The notes: a model not told the origin generated them from the letters alone. Numbered from the stretch's first letter, positions 33,660 through 42,038 are shown. The stretch is 64,000 nt of DNA from Piscinibacter sp047600445 (GCF_047600445.1 NZ_JASGKT010000002.1:1922001-1986000); one strand, 5' to 3'. Numbers and translations are program-made.

Positions 33660-34307
33660 TCAGGCGTTCTCGAGGACGATGCCCTCGATCAGGTTGGCCA
33701 CGTCCTCGCAGCGGTCGGAGATGGATTCGAGCTGCTCGTAGATCGCCTTGAGCTTGATCAGCTCGCGCACGTCGGTCTCCTCGCGGAACAGGCGCGACAT
33801 CGCGCCGCGCATCACGCGGTCGGCGTCGCTCTCGAGCTTGTCGATCTCCTCGCAGGTCTTGATCGCCGCCTCGGCGGAGGCCGGCTGGCTGATCCGGGGC
33901 AGCAGCGACACCGCGTGCTGCACGCGCTCGCAGCACTTGGCCGACAGGTCGCCCAGGCGCAGCACCTCATCGGTCATCACGCGCACGTCGTACAGCGACA
34001 GGGTCTCGGTGGCGTCCTGCAGCAGGTCGAGGATGTCGTCCATCGCGTTGATCAGGCTGTGGATCTGCTCGCGGTCGATCGGCGTGATGAAGGTCTTGTG
34101 CAGCAGCCGGTTGACCTCGGCGGTGACGCGGTCGGCGCTGCGCTCGGCGGAGACCACCTCGCCGGCGTACTTCTCGCGCAGGTCGAGGTCGGCGTAGTTC
34201 TGGATCAGCAGGATGAAGGCGCGCGCGCCATCCACGATGTGCGCGCCGTGCTGGTTGAACAGCTCGAAGAAATTGCCCTCACGCGGCAGCAGCTTGCCGA
34301 ACAGCAT
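33660..34307 (-). CDS. DUF47/PhoU-like regulator paired with Pit
   Basis: A 215-residue helical protein of the DUF47 (TIGR00153, YkaA-like) family, distant from PhoU. It starts MLFGKLLPREGNFFELFNQHG and contains HKTFITPIDREQIHSLINAMDDILDLL, the metal-binding core with acidic pairs, and ELIKLKAIYEQLESISDRCEDVANLIEGI near the end. It likely controls the adjacent Pit transporter at the membrane. It is the first gene of the pair and lies downstream of a triple direct repeat. Confidence 0.92.
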   Translation of the reverse strand: MLFGKLLPREGNFFELFNQHGAHIVDGARAFILLIQNYADLDLREKYAGEVVSAERSADRVTAEVNRLLHKTFITPIDREQIHSLINAMDDILDLLQDATETLSLYDVRVMTDEVLRLGDLSAKCCERVQHAVSLLPRISQPASAEAAIKTCEEIDKLESDADRVMRGAMSRLFREETDVRELIKLKAIYEQLESISDRCEDVANLIEGIVLENA

Positions 34308-34325
34308 TCCCCTGACCCCTCCCGG

Positions 34326-34354
34326 TCGTCACACGCTCGTCACACTTTCGTCAC
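34326..34354. promoter_or_regulatory. Triple 7-mer direct repeat at Pho-box spacing upstream of the phosphate transport pair
   Basis: TCGTCAC occurs three times exactly (34326-34332, 34337-34343, 34348-34354) with 4-base spacers, an 11-bp period. PhoB boxes have the same geometry with the related heptamer CTGTCAT (shared GTCA core). The repeats lie 19-47 bases before the DUF47 start. A possible -10 (TACACT on the minus strand, 34366-34361) lies upstream of the repeats, so the site may overlap the transcription start rather than activate from upstream. Confidence 0.55.
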
Positions 34355-34384
34355 CGGGCGAGTGTAGCGGCTGGCCGGTCCGCC

Positions 34385-34738
34385 TCAGGCCCTGAAGATG
34401 AAGTAGACCGCGCCGACCAGGCACAGCCCGGCCCAGACGAAGTCGAGCTTGAAGGGCTGCTGCATGTAGACCATCGCGAAGGGCACGAACACCGCCAGCG
34501 TGATCACCTCCTGCATGATCTTCAGTTGCGCCAGCGAGATGCCGCCGCCGAAGCCGATGCGGTTGGCCGGCACCTGCAGCAGGTATTCGAACAGCGCGAT
34601 GCCCCAGCTCACCAGCGCGGCGACGTACCAGGGCTTGGCGGCGAGGTTCTTCAGGTGGCCGTACCAGGCGAAGGTCATGAAGACGTTCGAGGCCGCCAGC
34701 AGCACGATGGTCTGCAGGGAGACGGGGATGCCGTTCAT
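34385..34738 (-). CDS. DUF486 / DMT-like small membrane protein
   Basis: A 117-residue protein with four membrane segments, recognised by FMTFAWYGHLKN, ISWGIALFEYLLQVPANRIG-like SWGIALFEYLLQVPANR and the LAQLKIMQEVITL motif, typical of DUF486. The family is related to drug/metabolite transporters but has no known substrate. Its ATG overlaps the folK stop by ATGA, and it closes the pcnB-folK run. It is followed by 77 bases that hold the Pho-box-like repeats. Confidence 0.88.
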   Translation of the reverse strand: MNGIPVSLQTIVLLAASNVFMTFAWYGHLKNLAAKPWYVAALVSWGIALFEYLLQVPANRIGFGGGISLAQLKIMQEVITLAVFVPFAMVYMQQPFKLDFVWAGLCLVGAVYFIFRA

Positions 34739-35220
34739 GGCAGCAGCCTTTCGATGCGTTGGCCGGCCAGCGCCGGCAGCAGCGACGCCACCGCGCCGTG
34801 GCCGGGAATGACGAGCTGCGCCGCCAGCTCGGCCAGCGGCGCGAGCACGAAGGCGCGCTCGTGGGCGCGCGGGTGCGGCAGCGTCAGCTCGGGCGTGGCG
34901 AGCACGCTGCCGCCGTGCAGCAGCAGGTCGAGGTCTAGCGTGCGCGGCGCGTTGCGGTACGGGCGCCGGCGGCCGTGCGCCTGCTCGATGGCGTGCAGCG
35001 CGTGCAGCAGGGCCAGCGGTTCCAGCGCCGTGCGCAGCTCGGCGACGGCGTTGAGGTAGTCGGGTCCGCCGGCATCGACCGGCGCGCTGCGCCAGAGCGA
35101 CGAGCGGCGCAGCAGCTCGGTGGCGGGCAGGGCCGCCAGCGCGTCGAAGGCGCTGGCCAGGGCGGCGCGCGCGTCGCCGAGGTTGGCGCCCAGGCCAACG
35201 TAGGCAAGGCTCGCGGCCAT
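34735..35220 (-). CDS. folK: 2-amino-4-hydroxy-6-hydroxymethyldihydropteridine pyrophosphokinase
   Basis: Transfers pyrophosphate from ATP to the pterin in folate synthesis. The 161-residue protein shows AYVGLGANLGDA, GGPDYLNAVAEL, GRRRPYRNAPRTLDLDLLL (the metal-binding DLDLL) and LPHPRAHERAFVLAPLAEL. It starts 6 bases after pcnB and overlaps the DUF486 gene by ATGA, consistent with one operon. Confidence 0.96.
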   Translation of the reverse strand: MAASLAYVGLGANLGDARAALASAFDALAALPATELLRRSSLWRSAPVDAGGPDYLNAVAELRTALEPLALLHALHAIEQAHGRRRPYRNAPRTLDLDLLLHGGSVLATPELTLPHPRAHERAFVLAPLAELAAQLVIPGHGAVASLLPALAGQRIERLLP

Positions 35221-35226
35221 GGCGGC

Positions 35227-36756
35227 TCAGGCCGCGTCGGCGGCCGGCGGTGGCGGCGCGTCGCCCGCGCCGGAGCCGGCGGGTTTGCGGCGCCGGCGGC
35301 GCTTCTTGCGCGCCGGCTCGCCGCCCTCGCCCGCCGCGGTGCCGCCGCCGGCACTGGCAGCGCCGGCGCGCCGCGGGCCGTCGCGTTCGCGCGCCTGCTC
35401 GATCAGCGCCTCGCGCTCCTCGTCGCTGCCGAGCGAGAAATCCTCCCACCACTCGGCCAGTTCGGCATCGACCTCGCCCGCGTCGGCGCGCAGGCGCAGG
35501 AAGTCGAAGCCGGCACGGAAGCGCGGCTGCTCCGCCAGCGAGTACGGCACGCGCCCGCCGCGGCGCTCGAAGCGCGGCTGCATCATCCAGATCTCGCGCA
35601 TGTCGGCGGCCAGCTTGCCGCGCCCGGAGATGTCGCCGATGCGCGCGTCGAAGGCGGCGTCTATGGCCTGCTGCAAGGCCGGGAACGGCGCCTCGCCCTG
35701 GGCGCGGATCTTCTTCCAGCGCTCCTGCACGTCGTGCCACAGCAGGCAGGCGAGCATGAAGCTCGGCGCCACCGGCTTGCCCTCGCCGACGCGGCGGTCG
35801 GTGTCGGCCAGCGCGAGCTGCACGAAGCGCTCGCGGCCGTCGTGGCGCTGCGCCTCGTCGAGCGCCACGTCGAGCACCGGGAACACGCCGCGGTGCAGGC
35901 CCTGCTTGCGCAGCTCCTCGATGCTGGCCAGCGCGTGGCCGGTCTGCAGCAGCTTGATCATCTCGTCGAAGGTGCGCGAGGCCGGCACGTTGTCGAGCAG
36001 CGCGGCCATCTCGCGGATCGGCGCGCGCGTCTTCGGCTCGATCTCGAAGCCGAGCTTGGCCGCGAAGCGCACCACGCGGATGATGCGCACCGGGTCTTCG
36101 CGGTAGCGCGTGGCCGGGTCGCCGATCATGCGCAGCAGCTTCTTCTTCGCGTCGGCCAGGCCGCCGTGGTAGTCGACCAGCAGCTCGCGCTGCGGGTCGT
36201 AGTACATCGCGTTGACGGTGAAGTCGCGCCGCGCGGCGTCTTCGATCTGCGGGCCCCAGACGTTGTCGCGCAGCACGCGCCCACTGGCGTCGACGACGCT
36301 GGTCTTGTCGGCCAGCTCGCCCTTGGAGGTCTTCTCGTTGCCGGCCACCTGCTCGGCGGCCGCGGCGTCGATCAGCGCGCGGAAGGTCGAGACCTCGATC
36401 ACCTCGTGGTCGCGCCCGCGCCCGAACACCACGTGCACGATGCGAAAGCGCCGTCCGATGATGAAGGCGCGCCGGAACAGCGCCTTGACCTCCTCGGGCG
36501 TCGCGCTGGTGGCGACGTCGAAGTCCTTGGGGCGCAGGCCCAGCAGCAGGTCGCGCACCGCGCCGCCGACGATGTAGGCCTCGTGCCCGGCCTCGGCGAG
36601 CGTCCGGACCACCTTGACGGCGCGCTCGTCGACCAGCGCGGGGTCGATGCCGTGCTGCTCTTTCGTCACCTCGACGCGCTTGCCGCGCGCCGCGGCGCCG
36701 GCCTTCTTCGTCGTCGTGCCCTTGCCGAGCAGCTTGTCGATGAATTTCTTGATCAT
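35227..36756 (-). CDS. pcnB: Poly(A) polymerase I
   Basis: Adds poly(A) tails that promote RNA decay. The 509-residue protein has a basic N-terminus (MIKKFIDKLLGKG), the nucleotidyltransferase motif IVGGAVRDLLLGLRPKDFDVATSATPEEV with the DxD metal ligands, RRDFTVNAMYYDP, RMIGDPATRYREDPVRIIRVVRFAAKLGF, and a highly basic C-terminal tail (KKRRRRRKPAGS) typical of RNA-binding ends. The ATG overlaps the upstream HAD gene's stop by ATGA. A CCA-adding enzyme is excluded by the basic tail and RNA-binding region, though the core is shared. Confidence 0.95.
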   Translation of the reverse strand: MIKKFIDKLLGKGTTTKKAGAAARGKRVEVTKEQHGIDPALVDERAVKVVRTLAEAGHEAYIVGGAVRDLLLGLRPKDFDVATSATPEEVKALFRRAFIIGRRFRIVHVVFGRGRDHEVIEVSTFRALIDAAAAEQVAGNEKTSKGELADKTSVVDASGRVLRDNVWGPQIEDAARRDFTVNAMYYDPQRELLVDYHGGLADAKKKLLRMIGDPATRYREDPVRIIRVVRFAAKLGFEIEPKTRAPIREMAALLDNVPASRTFDEMIKLLQTGHALASIEELRKQGLHRGVFPVLDVALDEAQRHDGRERFVQLALADTDRRVGEGKPVAPSFMLACLLWHDVQERWKKIRAQGEAPFPALQQAIDAAFDARIGDISGRGKLAADMREIWMMQPRFERRGGRVPYSLAEQPRFRAGFDFLRLRADAGEVDAELAEWWEDFSLGSDEEREALIEQARERDGPRRAGAASAGGGTAAGEGGEPARKKRRRRRKPAGSGAGDAPPPPAADAA

Positions 36757-37433
36757 TCTTCGAAGAGTCTGAGGATGCGCCAGCCGCGCTCGCGCGCCAC
36801 GGCTTCGAGCGCCGGCGACGGGTTGGTCGCCACCGGGTCGGTGGCCCGCTCGAGCAGCGGCAGGTCGTTGGGCGAGTCGCTGTAGACGCTGATGCGCTCG
36901 AAGTCGCCCCAGCCCCGGCCCGACCCGGCCAGCCATTCGCCGACGCGCGCCACCTTGCCCTCGCGGTAGCTCGGCGTGCCGGCGATGCGGCCCGTGATGG
37001 TAGCGCCCGGGCCGCGCTCGAGCCGCACCGCGATCAGCGTGTCTATGCCGAAGGCGCGCGCGATCGGCGCGGTGATGAAGTCGTTGGTGGCGGTGACCAG
37101 CGCCACCGCGTCGCCCCGGCGCTGGTGCTCGCGCACCAGTTCCAGCGCCTGCGGGCGCAGCGCCGGCTCGACCACCTCGCGCATGAAGCGGGCGTGCGCC
37201 GCGGCGCAGGCCTCGGGCCCGCGCGCGCGCAGCGGCGCGGTGGCGAATTCGACGTAGGCGTGGATGTCGAGCGCGCCGGCCTTGTACTGGGCGAAGAATT
37301 CGTCGTTGCGGCGGCGGAACGCCGCCTCGTCGACCCAGCCGAGGCGGATCACGAACTCGCCCCAGGCGTGGTCGGAGTCGAGCGGGATCAGCGTCTCGTC
37401 GAGGTCGAACAGCGTCAGGCTCGGCGGACTCAT
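36753..37433 (-). CDS. HAD-IB family hydrolase (SerB-like)
   Basis: A 226-residue phosphatase with motif I LTLFDLDETLIPLDSDHAW, motif II ALVTATNDF and motif IV YSDSPNDLPLLE. This is the HAD-IB group (PSPase-like). Members beside hda and pcnB in Burkholderiales are of unproven substrate. Its start overlaps the hda stop (ATGA) and its stop overlaps the pcnB start (ATGA), so it is tightly coupled on both sides. Confidence 0.9.
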   Translation of the reverse strand: MSPPSLTLFDLDETLIPLDSDHAWGEFVIRLGWVDEAAFRRRNDEFFAQYKAGALDIHAYVEFATAPLRARGPEACAAAHARFMREVVEPALRPQALELVREHQRRGDAVALVTATNDFITAPIARAFGIDTLIAVRLERGPGATITGRIAGTPSYREGKVARVGEWLAGSGRGWGDFERISVYSDSPNDLPLLERATDPVATNPSPALEAVARERGWRILRLFEE

Positions 37434-38113
37434 GGCGCGCCCTCCTCGGCGAGCATCAGCTTGAGCATGGGCACGGTGATGGCGCGCTTGTTGGCCAGCG
37501 AGAAGCGGTCGAGCCGGTCGAGCTGCGCCATCAGCGGCTTGAGGTTGCGCTCGAAGCGCGTCAGCAGGTAGTCCATCACCTCGTCGGAGAGAAACACGCC
37601 GCGCCGGTCGGCCTCGCGGCGCAGCGCGGCGCGCATCTCGGCCTCGGCCAGCGGCTGCAGCGCGAACACCGGGCCCCAGCCGAGGCGCGTGCGCAGGTCC
37701 TCGCGCAGCGGCAGGTCCACCGGCGGCACGCGCCCGGCCGCGGCCAGCGGGATGCCGTGCGTGGCGGCGTCGACGAACAGCGCGAAGGCGGCGTGCTGGC
37801 GCGCTTCGTCGAGCGCCTGACAGTCGTCGATCAGCAGCAGCGACCAGGCCTCGTCGAGCGTCCACGGCAGCGGCGCGGCCGGCTCGAACCAGCCGCTGCG
37901 CCGCCCCTGCGCGCGCGTCTGGCGCGCCAGCGCGTGCAGCAGGTGCGTCTTGCCGGCGCCGCTGGCGCCCCACAGGTAGTTCACCGGCGCGCGCTGCACG
38001 CCGCCGCCTTGCAGGTGCGCCAGCGCCGCGGCGTTGGGCCCGGCCAGATAGCTCGCGAAGCTCTGTTCGGGGCCGTCGCCGATCGCGCCGATGGCCAGCG
38101 GCAACTGCTTCAT
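37430..38113 (-). CDS. hda: DnaA regulatory inactivator Hda
   Basis: AAA+ protein of 227 residues that, with the sliding clamp, stimulates DnaA-ATP hydrolysis. The N-terminus MKQLPLAI contains a QLPL clamp-binding motif like that of E. coli Hda. Walker A is LWGASGAGKTHLL, Walker B is LLLIDDCQ, and the C-terminal segment FERNLKPLMAQLDRLDRFSLANKRAITVPMLKLML is the AAA+ lid. It overlaps both neighbours by ATGA. Confidence 0.93.
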   Translation of the reverse strand: MKQLPLAIGAIGDGPEQSFASYLAGPNAAALAHLQGGGVQRAPVNYLWGASGAGKTHLLHALARQTRAQGRRSGWFEPAAPLPWTLDEAWSLLLIDDCQALDEARQHAAFALFVDAATHGIPLAAAGRVPPVDLPLREDLRTRLGWGPVFALQPLAEAEMRAALRREADRRGVFLSDEVMDYLLTRFERNLKPLMAQLDRLDRFSLANKRAITVPMLKLMLAEEGAP

Positions 38114-39171
38114 CCGCCGTACAAGGGGCCGGCCAGGTAGGCCGCCTTCACCCGGCGCACCGCCACCACCAGTAGCGAGCTGACCGGCAGCGCGATCAGC
38201 ACGCCGACGAAGCCGAACAGGTGGCCGAAGGCCAGCAGCGCGAAGATCACCATCAGCGGGTTCATGCCGATGCGCTCGCCCACCAGGCGCGGCGTCAGCC
38301 ACATGCTCTCGACCAGTTGCCCGATGCCGTACACCACCGCCACCGCGACCAGGCCGTACCAGCTCGCGAACTGCAGCACCCCGGCGAGCAGCGCCAGCGC
38401 CAGCCCGAGCCCGAATCCGAGGTAGGGAATGATCATCGCCAGCCCGGTGAACACACCCACCGGCAGCGCCAGGTCGAAGCCGAACAGCGCCAGCCCGATG
38501 CTGTAGAAGGCCGCCATGCTCAGCATCACCAGCAACTGGCCGCGCAGGTACTGGCCGAGCATGGCGTCGCATTCGTCGAGGAAGCCGATCACCCCCTCGC
38601 GCATGCGCGGCGGGATCAGCGCCTGCGCGCGCGCCACCAGGTTGGGCCAGTCGTCGAGCAGGTAGAACAGCACCACCGGCACCAGCATCAGGTTGCCGAT
38701 CAGCGCCAGCACGATGCTGCCGCCGATGCGCGCCGAGCTGAGCGCGGCGGCCAGCCCGTCTTCCAGGTTGGCGTCGAGGTACTTCAGCACGAAGGCCTTG
38801 ATGCCCGGGATGTCGAGCTGCACGTGGATGCCGAACTGCGCCAGCCAGGGCGCGACGCTGCGGTTGAGTTTGTCGGCCAGGACCGGGATCTGCTCGCGCA
38901 GCATCGGCAGTTCCTTGGAGATGATCGGCACGATCAGCAGCAGCACCGCCAGCAGCGCGACGATGAACAGCCCCTCGACCAGCAGCACCGTCACCACGCG
39001 CGGCACGCGCCGCGCCGCCAGGCGCTCGACCGCCGGGTGCAGCGCGTAGGCGAGCACCGCGCCGACGACGAAGGGCGTGAGCACCGGCGCGAGCAGCCAC
39101 AGCAGCAGCGCCGCGGCGACGGCGATGGCGGCCCAGGCGAGGCTGCGGCGTTGTGCGAGGTTGGGTGTCAT
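38110..39171 (-). CDS. AI-2E/PerM-family membrane transporter
   Basis: A 353-residue polytopic protein of the AI-2 exporter-like/PerM family. Features are LLAPVLTPFVVGAVLAYALHPAVERL, a long amphipathic middle region, GLAMIIPYLGFGLGLALALLAGVLQF and ESMWLTPRLVGERIGMNPLMVIFALLAFGHLFGFVGVLIALPVSSLLVV in outline. Two ATGs are possible (39183, 39171); a TAGAAT sits 10 bases before 39171, so I use the shorter form. The transported molecule is unknown. It begins the hda-HAD-pcnB-folK run; the usual purM is not upstream here. Confidence 0.9.
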   Translation of the reverse strand: MTPNLAQRRSLAWAAIAVAAALLLWLLAPVLTPFVVGAVLAYALHPAVERLAARRVPRVVTVLLVEGLFIVALLAVLLLIVPIISKELPMLREQIPVLADKLNRSVAPWLAQFGIHVQLDIPGIKAFVLKYLDANLEDGLAAALSSARIGGSIVLALIGNLMLVPVVLFYLLDDWPNLVARAQALIPPRMREGVIGFLDECDAMLGQYLRGQLLVMLSMAAFYSIGLALFGFDLALPVGVFTGLAMIIPYLGFGLGLALALLAGVLQFASWYGLVAVAVVYGIGQLVESMWLTPRLVGERIGMNPLMVIFALLAFGHLFGFVGVLIALPVSSLLVVAVRRVKAAYLAGPLYGG

Positions 39172-39216
39172 GCGGCCGCGCATTCTACGGGGCGGGGCCC
39201 CGCGCGGGCGGGCCGC

Positions 39217-40086
39217 TCAATGCAGGCGCGGCGAGCCGTGGCGGCGCAGTTCGGCCAGGCGCGCGGCGACGGCGGCGCGGTCCTGCGCCGCGCCGGCGTG
39301 CTCGAGGTAGGCGGCCAGGTCGTCGGCCGCCGAGCCGTTCATGCCCAGCTCGGCGTAGGCCAGGCCGCGGTCGCGCCGCTCGTCCCAGGCCTGCGGCAGC
39401 AGCAGCACCAGGCGATTGGCCACCGCCACGAGGCGCGGCCAGTCGTGCGCGCTGCGGTGGATCTCCTTCAGGTTGCGCAGCATGCGCGCGAGCACGTCGC
39501 GCGCCGGCGCGGCCTGCAGGAACAGGCCCAGCGGCACGTCGAACTCGCCGGTCAGGCCGCGGCTGCGCTTGTAGGGCAGCAACAGCTCGTCGAGTTCCTC
39601 GCGCGACAGCGACTGGCCGGTGAACGGGTCGATCACCACCTCGCCCTGCGACATCTTCAGCTTGACGAGGAAGTGCCCGGGAAAGGACACGCCGCGCGCA
39701 TGCAGGCCGATCTGCGCGGCCAGCTCGACGTACAGCACGGCCAGCGTGATCGGAATGCCGCGGCGCGTCTCGACCACGCGGTGCAGGTAGCTGTTGGCCG
39801 GGTCGTAGTAGTCGTTGACGTTGCCGGCGAAACCCAGTTCCTGGAAGAAGAAGCGGTTCAGCCAGCGCAGCCGTTGCAGCGCGACGGCATCGGCGGGGAT
39901 GCGGCGCCTGAGCTTGTCGGCCAGCGCATCGACCTCGGCCAGCACGCTCTGCGTGTCCAGCGCGGGGTAGTCGTCCTGCGCGATCGAGATCGCCGCCTCG
40001 AGCAGCGGCAGGCTGGCGTCGTCGGCCACCAGGCTGGCGAAATACTCCAGCACGCTGGGCGTCTCGAACTGCGGCGGACCGGCCAT
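39217..40086 (-). CDS. SirB1-family transglutaminase-like/TPR protein
   Basis: A 289-residue protein of the SirB1 group: RLRWLNRFFFQELGFAGN, YYDPANSYLHRVVETRRGIPITLAVLYVELAAQIGL and GVSFPGHFLVKL form the transglutaminase-like core (without an obvious catalytic Cys), followed by a TPR-like C-terminus (DWPRLVAVANRLVLLLPQAWDERRDRGLAYAELG). Function unknown. Only 10 bases separate its ATG from the left arm of the palindromic element at 40097, and no Shine-Dalgarno sequence is visible, so expression may depend on that element. Confidence 0.88.
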   Translation of the reverse strand: MAGPPQFETPSVLEYFASLVADDASLPLLEAAISIAQDDYPALDTQSVLAEVDALADKLRRRIPADAVALQRLRWLNRFFFQELGFAGNVNDYYDPANSYLHRVVETRRGIPITLAVLYVELAAQIGLHARGVSFPGHFLVKLKMSQGEVVIDPFTGQSLSREELDELLLPYKRSRGLTGEFDVPLGLFLQAAPARDVLARMLRNLKEIHRSAHDWPRLVAVANRLVLLLPQAWDERRDRGLAYAELGMNGSAADDLAAYLEHAGAAQDRAAVAARLAELRRHGSPRLH

Positions 40087-40096
40087 GAAACCAGTT

Positions 40097-40366
40097 TAGG
40101 GCCTGTTCACCCTACGGATGCCAGTGCGAACGGACCTGGCAGGGCGCAGGGCAAGGCGCGCGACGACGCCAAGCCTGGACGGCTTGGCTAGGAGCGCAAC
40201 GCCGCCGTGCGCCCTGCCAGGCCCGTTCCCTGCGGGTTGCCCCGACAAAGCCCGCGCGCGGCGTTGCAAACCTTGCCCAGGCGTCCAGCCTGGGCTGCGC
40301 TTTGCGCCTTGCTCGCGGGCTTTGTCGGGGCAACGCATCTGGCATCCGTAGGGTGAACAGGCCCTA
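40097..40366. repeat. Nested palindromic element, 270 bp, MITE-like
   Basis: The ends are a perfect 28-bp inverted repeat: 40097-40124 (TAGGGCCTGTTCACC...) and 40339-40366. Inside are two large hairpins. The first has arms 40135-40148 and 40208-40221 (CCTGGCAGGGCGCA) and an apical 8-bp stem GCCAAGCC/GGCTTGGC (40168-40188). The second has 20-bp arms 40238-40257 and 40313-40332 (TTGCCCCGACAAAG...) with an apical 8-bp stem GCCCAGGC/GCCTGGGC (40275-40295). The two loops, tggac and gtcca, are complementary to each other. No coding capacity is credible. The TA at both outer ends could be a TA target duplication. The element supplies the murJ stop codon (40364-40366). Confidence 0.9.
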
Positions 40367-41920
40367 GCCGCGGCGCATGAACTCGCGAAGCTTGAGCCCG
40401 CTGGCCAGCAGCGTGCCGAAATACAGCGCCATCGCGCCGACGACGCAGGCGGCCAGCAGCCCGATGCGCGTCCAGGGCTGCACGCGCAGGCCGATCCAGT
40501 CGATCGCGCCCGCGGCCCACCACAGCGCGGCGCCCAGCAGCACGCAGGCCAGCACCACGCGCAGCGCAAACGCTCCCCAGCCCGGCCCGGGCGTGTACAG
40601 GCCCTTGCGGCGCAGCCCGACGAACAGCCAGGCGGCATTGACCAGCGCCCCCAGGCCGATCGACAGCGCCAGCCCGACGTGGCCGAGCCGGGGCACGAGC
40701 ACGAGGTTCAGCGCCTGCGTCAGCGCCAGCACGACGATCGCGATGCGCACCGGCGTGCGGATGTCCTGGCGCGCGTAGAAGCCGGGCGCGAGGATCTTCA
40801 CGCCGACCAGGCCCATCAGCCCGACGCCGTAGCCCATCAGCGCCAGCGAGGTGCGCTCGACGTCGTGCGGCGTGATCGCGCCGTAGTGGTACAGCACCGC
40901 CACCAGCGCGCGCGGGAACACCAGCAGCGCCACCGCGCAGGGCAGCGCCAGCAGCAGCACCAGGCGCAGGCCCCAGTCGAGCAGCCCGGAGTAGCGCGCG
41001 GCGTCGTCGCCGGCGCGCGCCGCCGAGAGCTGCGGCAGCAGCACCACGCCCAGCGCCACGCCCAGCAAGGCGGTCGGGAACTCCATCAGCCGGTCGGCGT
41101 AGGTCAGCCACGACACCGCGCCGACACCCTGATACGAGGCGATCTGCGTGTTGATCAGCAGCGACAACTGCGCCACCGACACGCCCAGCAGCGCCGGCGC
41201 CATCTGCCTCAGGATGCGCCCCACGCCCGGGTGCGTCCAGGCGGCGCGCAGCGCGCGCGGCCCCAGCCCGATGCGCGGCAGGCAGCCGATGCGCGCCAGC
41301 GCCGGCACCTGCACCGCGAGCTGCAGCACGCCGCCGGCCATCACGCCGACGGCCAGCGCGTAGATCGGCGCGATGCCGTGCCGCTCGAGCAGCGGCGCGA
41401 GGCCCCAGGCGGCGGCGATCACCGCCAGGTTCAGCAGCACCGGCGTGGCCGCCGGCACCGCGAAGCGCTTCCAGGTGTTCAGGATGCCGGCCGAGAGCGC
41501 CACCAGCGACATGAAGCCGATGTAGGGGAACATCACGCGCGTCATCAGCACCGCGTCGTCGAAGCGCTGCAGGCCCGAGGCGATCGCCCACACCACCAGC
41601 GGCGCCGCCAGCACGCCGGCCACGCAGGTCAGCAGCAGCGCCCAGAACAGCACCGTGGCCACCGCGTCGACCAGCCGGTGCGTGGCCTCGTCGCCGTCGC
41701 GCGTGCGCGTCTCGGCCAGGATGGGCACGAAGGCCTGCGAGAACGCGCCTTCGGCGAACAGCCGGCGCAGCAGATTGGGAATGCGGAAGGCGACCTGGAA
41801 GGCGTCCATGAAGCCGCCGGCGCCGAAGCTGGCGGCGAGGATCGCCTCGCGGGCCAGCCCGGTGATGCGCGAGGCCAGCGTGAAGAGCGAAACGGTGGAG
41901 GCGGCCCGCAGAAGATTCAT
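40364..41920 (-). CDS. murJ: Lipid II flippase MurJ
   Basis: MOP-superfamily protein of 518 residues with about 14 membrane segments that moves lipid II across the inner membrane. It starts MNLLRAASTVSLFTLASRITGLAREAILAASFGAG, with SRxxGLxRE and the FxxAFRIPNLLRRLFAEGAFSQAFVP motif typical of MurJ. The last codons (CGC GGC TAG) run into the right arm of the palindromic element, which provides the stop. An upstream in-frame extension would translate an intergenic repeat and is rejected. It is divergent from rpsT. Confidence 0.96.
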   Translation of the reverse strand: MNLLRAASTVSLFTLASRITGLAREAILAASFGAGGFMDAFQVAFRIPNLLRRLFAEGAFSQAFVPILAETRTRDGDEATHRLVDAVATVLFWALLLTCVAGVLAAPLVVWAIASGLQRFDDAVLMTRVMFPYIGFMSLVALSAGILNTWKRFAVPAATPVLLNLAVIAAAWGLAPLLERHGIAPIYALAVGVMAGGVLQLAVQVPALARIGCLPRIGLGPRALRAAWTHPGVGRILRQMAPALLGVSVAQLSLLINTQIASYQGVGAVSWLTYADRLMEFPTALLGVALGVVLLPQLSAARAGDDAARYSGLLDWGLRLVLLLALPCAVALLVFPRALVAVLYHYGAITPHDVERTSLALMGYGVGLMGLVGVKILAPGFYARQDIRTPVRIAIVVLALTQALNLVLVPRLGHVGLALSIGLGALVNAAWLFVGLRRKGLYTPGPGWGAFALRVVLACVLLGAALWWAAGAIDWIGLRVQPWTRIGLLAACVVGAMALYFGTLLASGLKLREFMRRG

Positions 41921-41948
41921 CCGTGGCGCCCGGCCGTTCCGAAGCCAC

Positions 41949-41991
41949 GCAGCGCCCCCTCGGGGGGCAGCGAACGAAGTGAGCTTGGGGG
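41949..41991 (+). repeat. Dispersed intergenic repeat, copy A
   Basis: A 43-base unit with the self-complementary core CGCCCCCTCGGGGGGC and the tail CGAACGAAGTGAGCTTGGGG, of a type common between genes of Comamonadaceae and relatives. A second copy in the opposite orientation is at 45040-45087. It lies between murJ and rpsT. Confidence 0.85.
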
Positions 41992-42032
41992 TTCCATTCA
42001 GGCGGCGGATTATAGGGAGCGGCCGCATGTGC

Positions 42033-42038
42033 TATATT
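42033..42038 (+). promoter_or_regulatory. Candidate -10 of the rpsT promoter
   Basis: TATATT, in an AT-rich spot, lies 36 bases before the rpsT ATG. TTATAG 17 bases upstream (42010-42015) is a weak -35. It stands clear of the repeat copy A. Confidence 0.5.

Noticed and set aside
40112..40351. Short open frames inside the palindromic element
   Set aside because: They read the same palindromic sequence on both strands and have no ribosome site or family resemblance.
41921..42028. N-terminal extension of MurJ by 36 residues
   Set aside because: It would translate the dispersed repeat copy A; the conserved MurJ N-terminus starts at the ATG at 41920.
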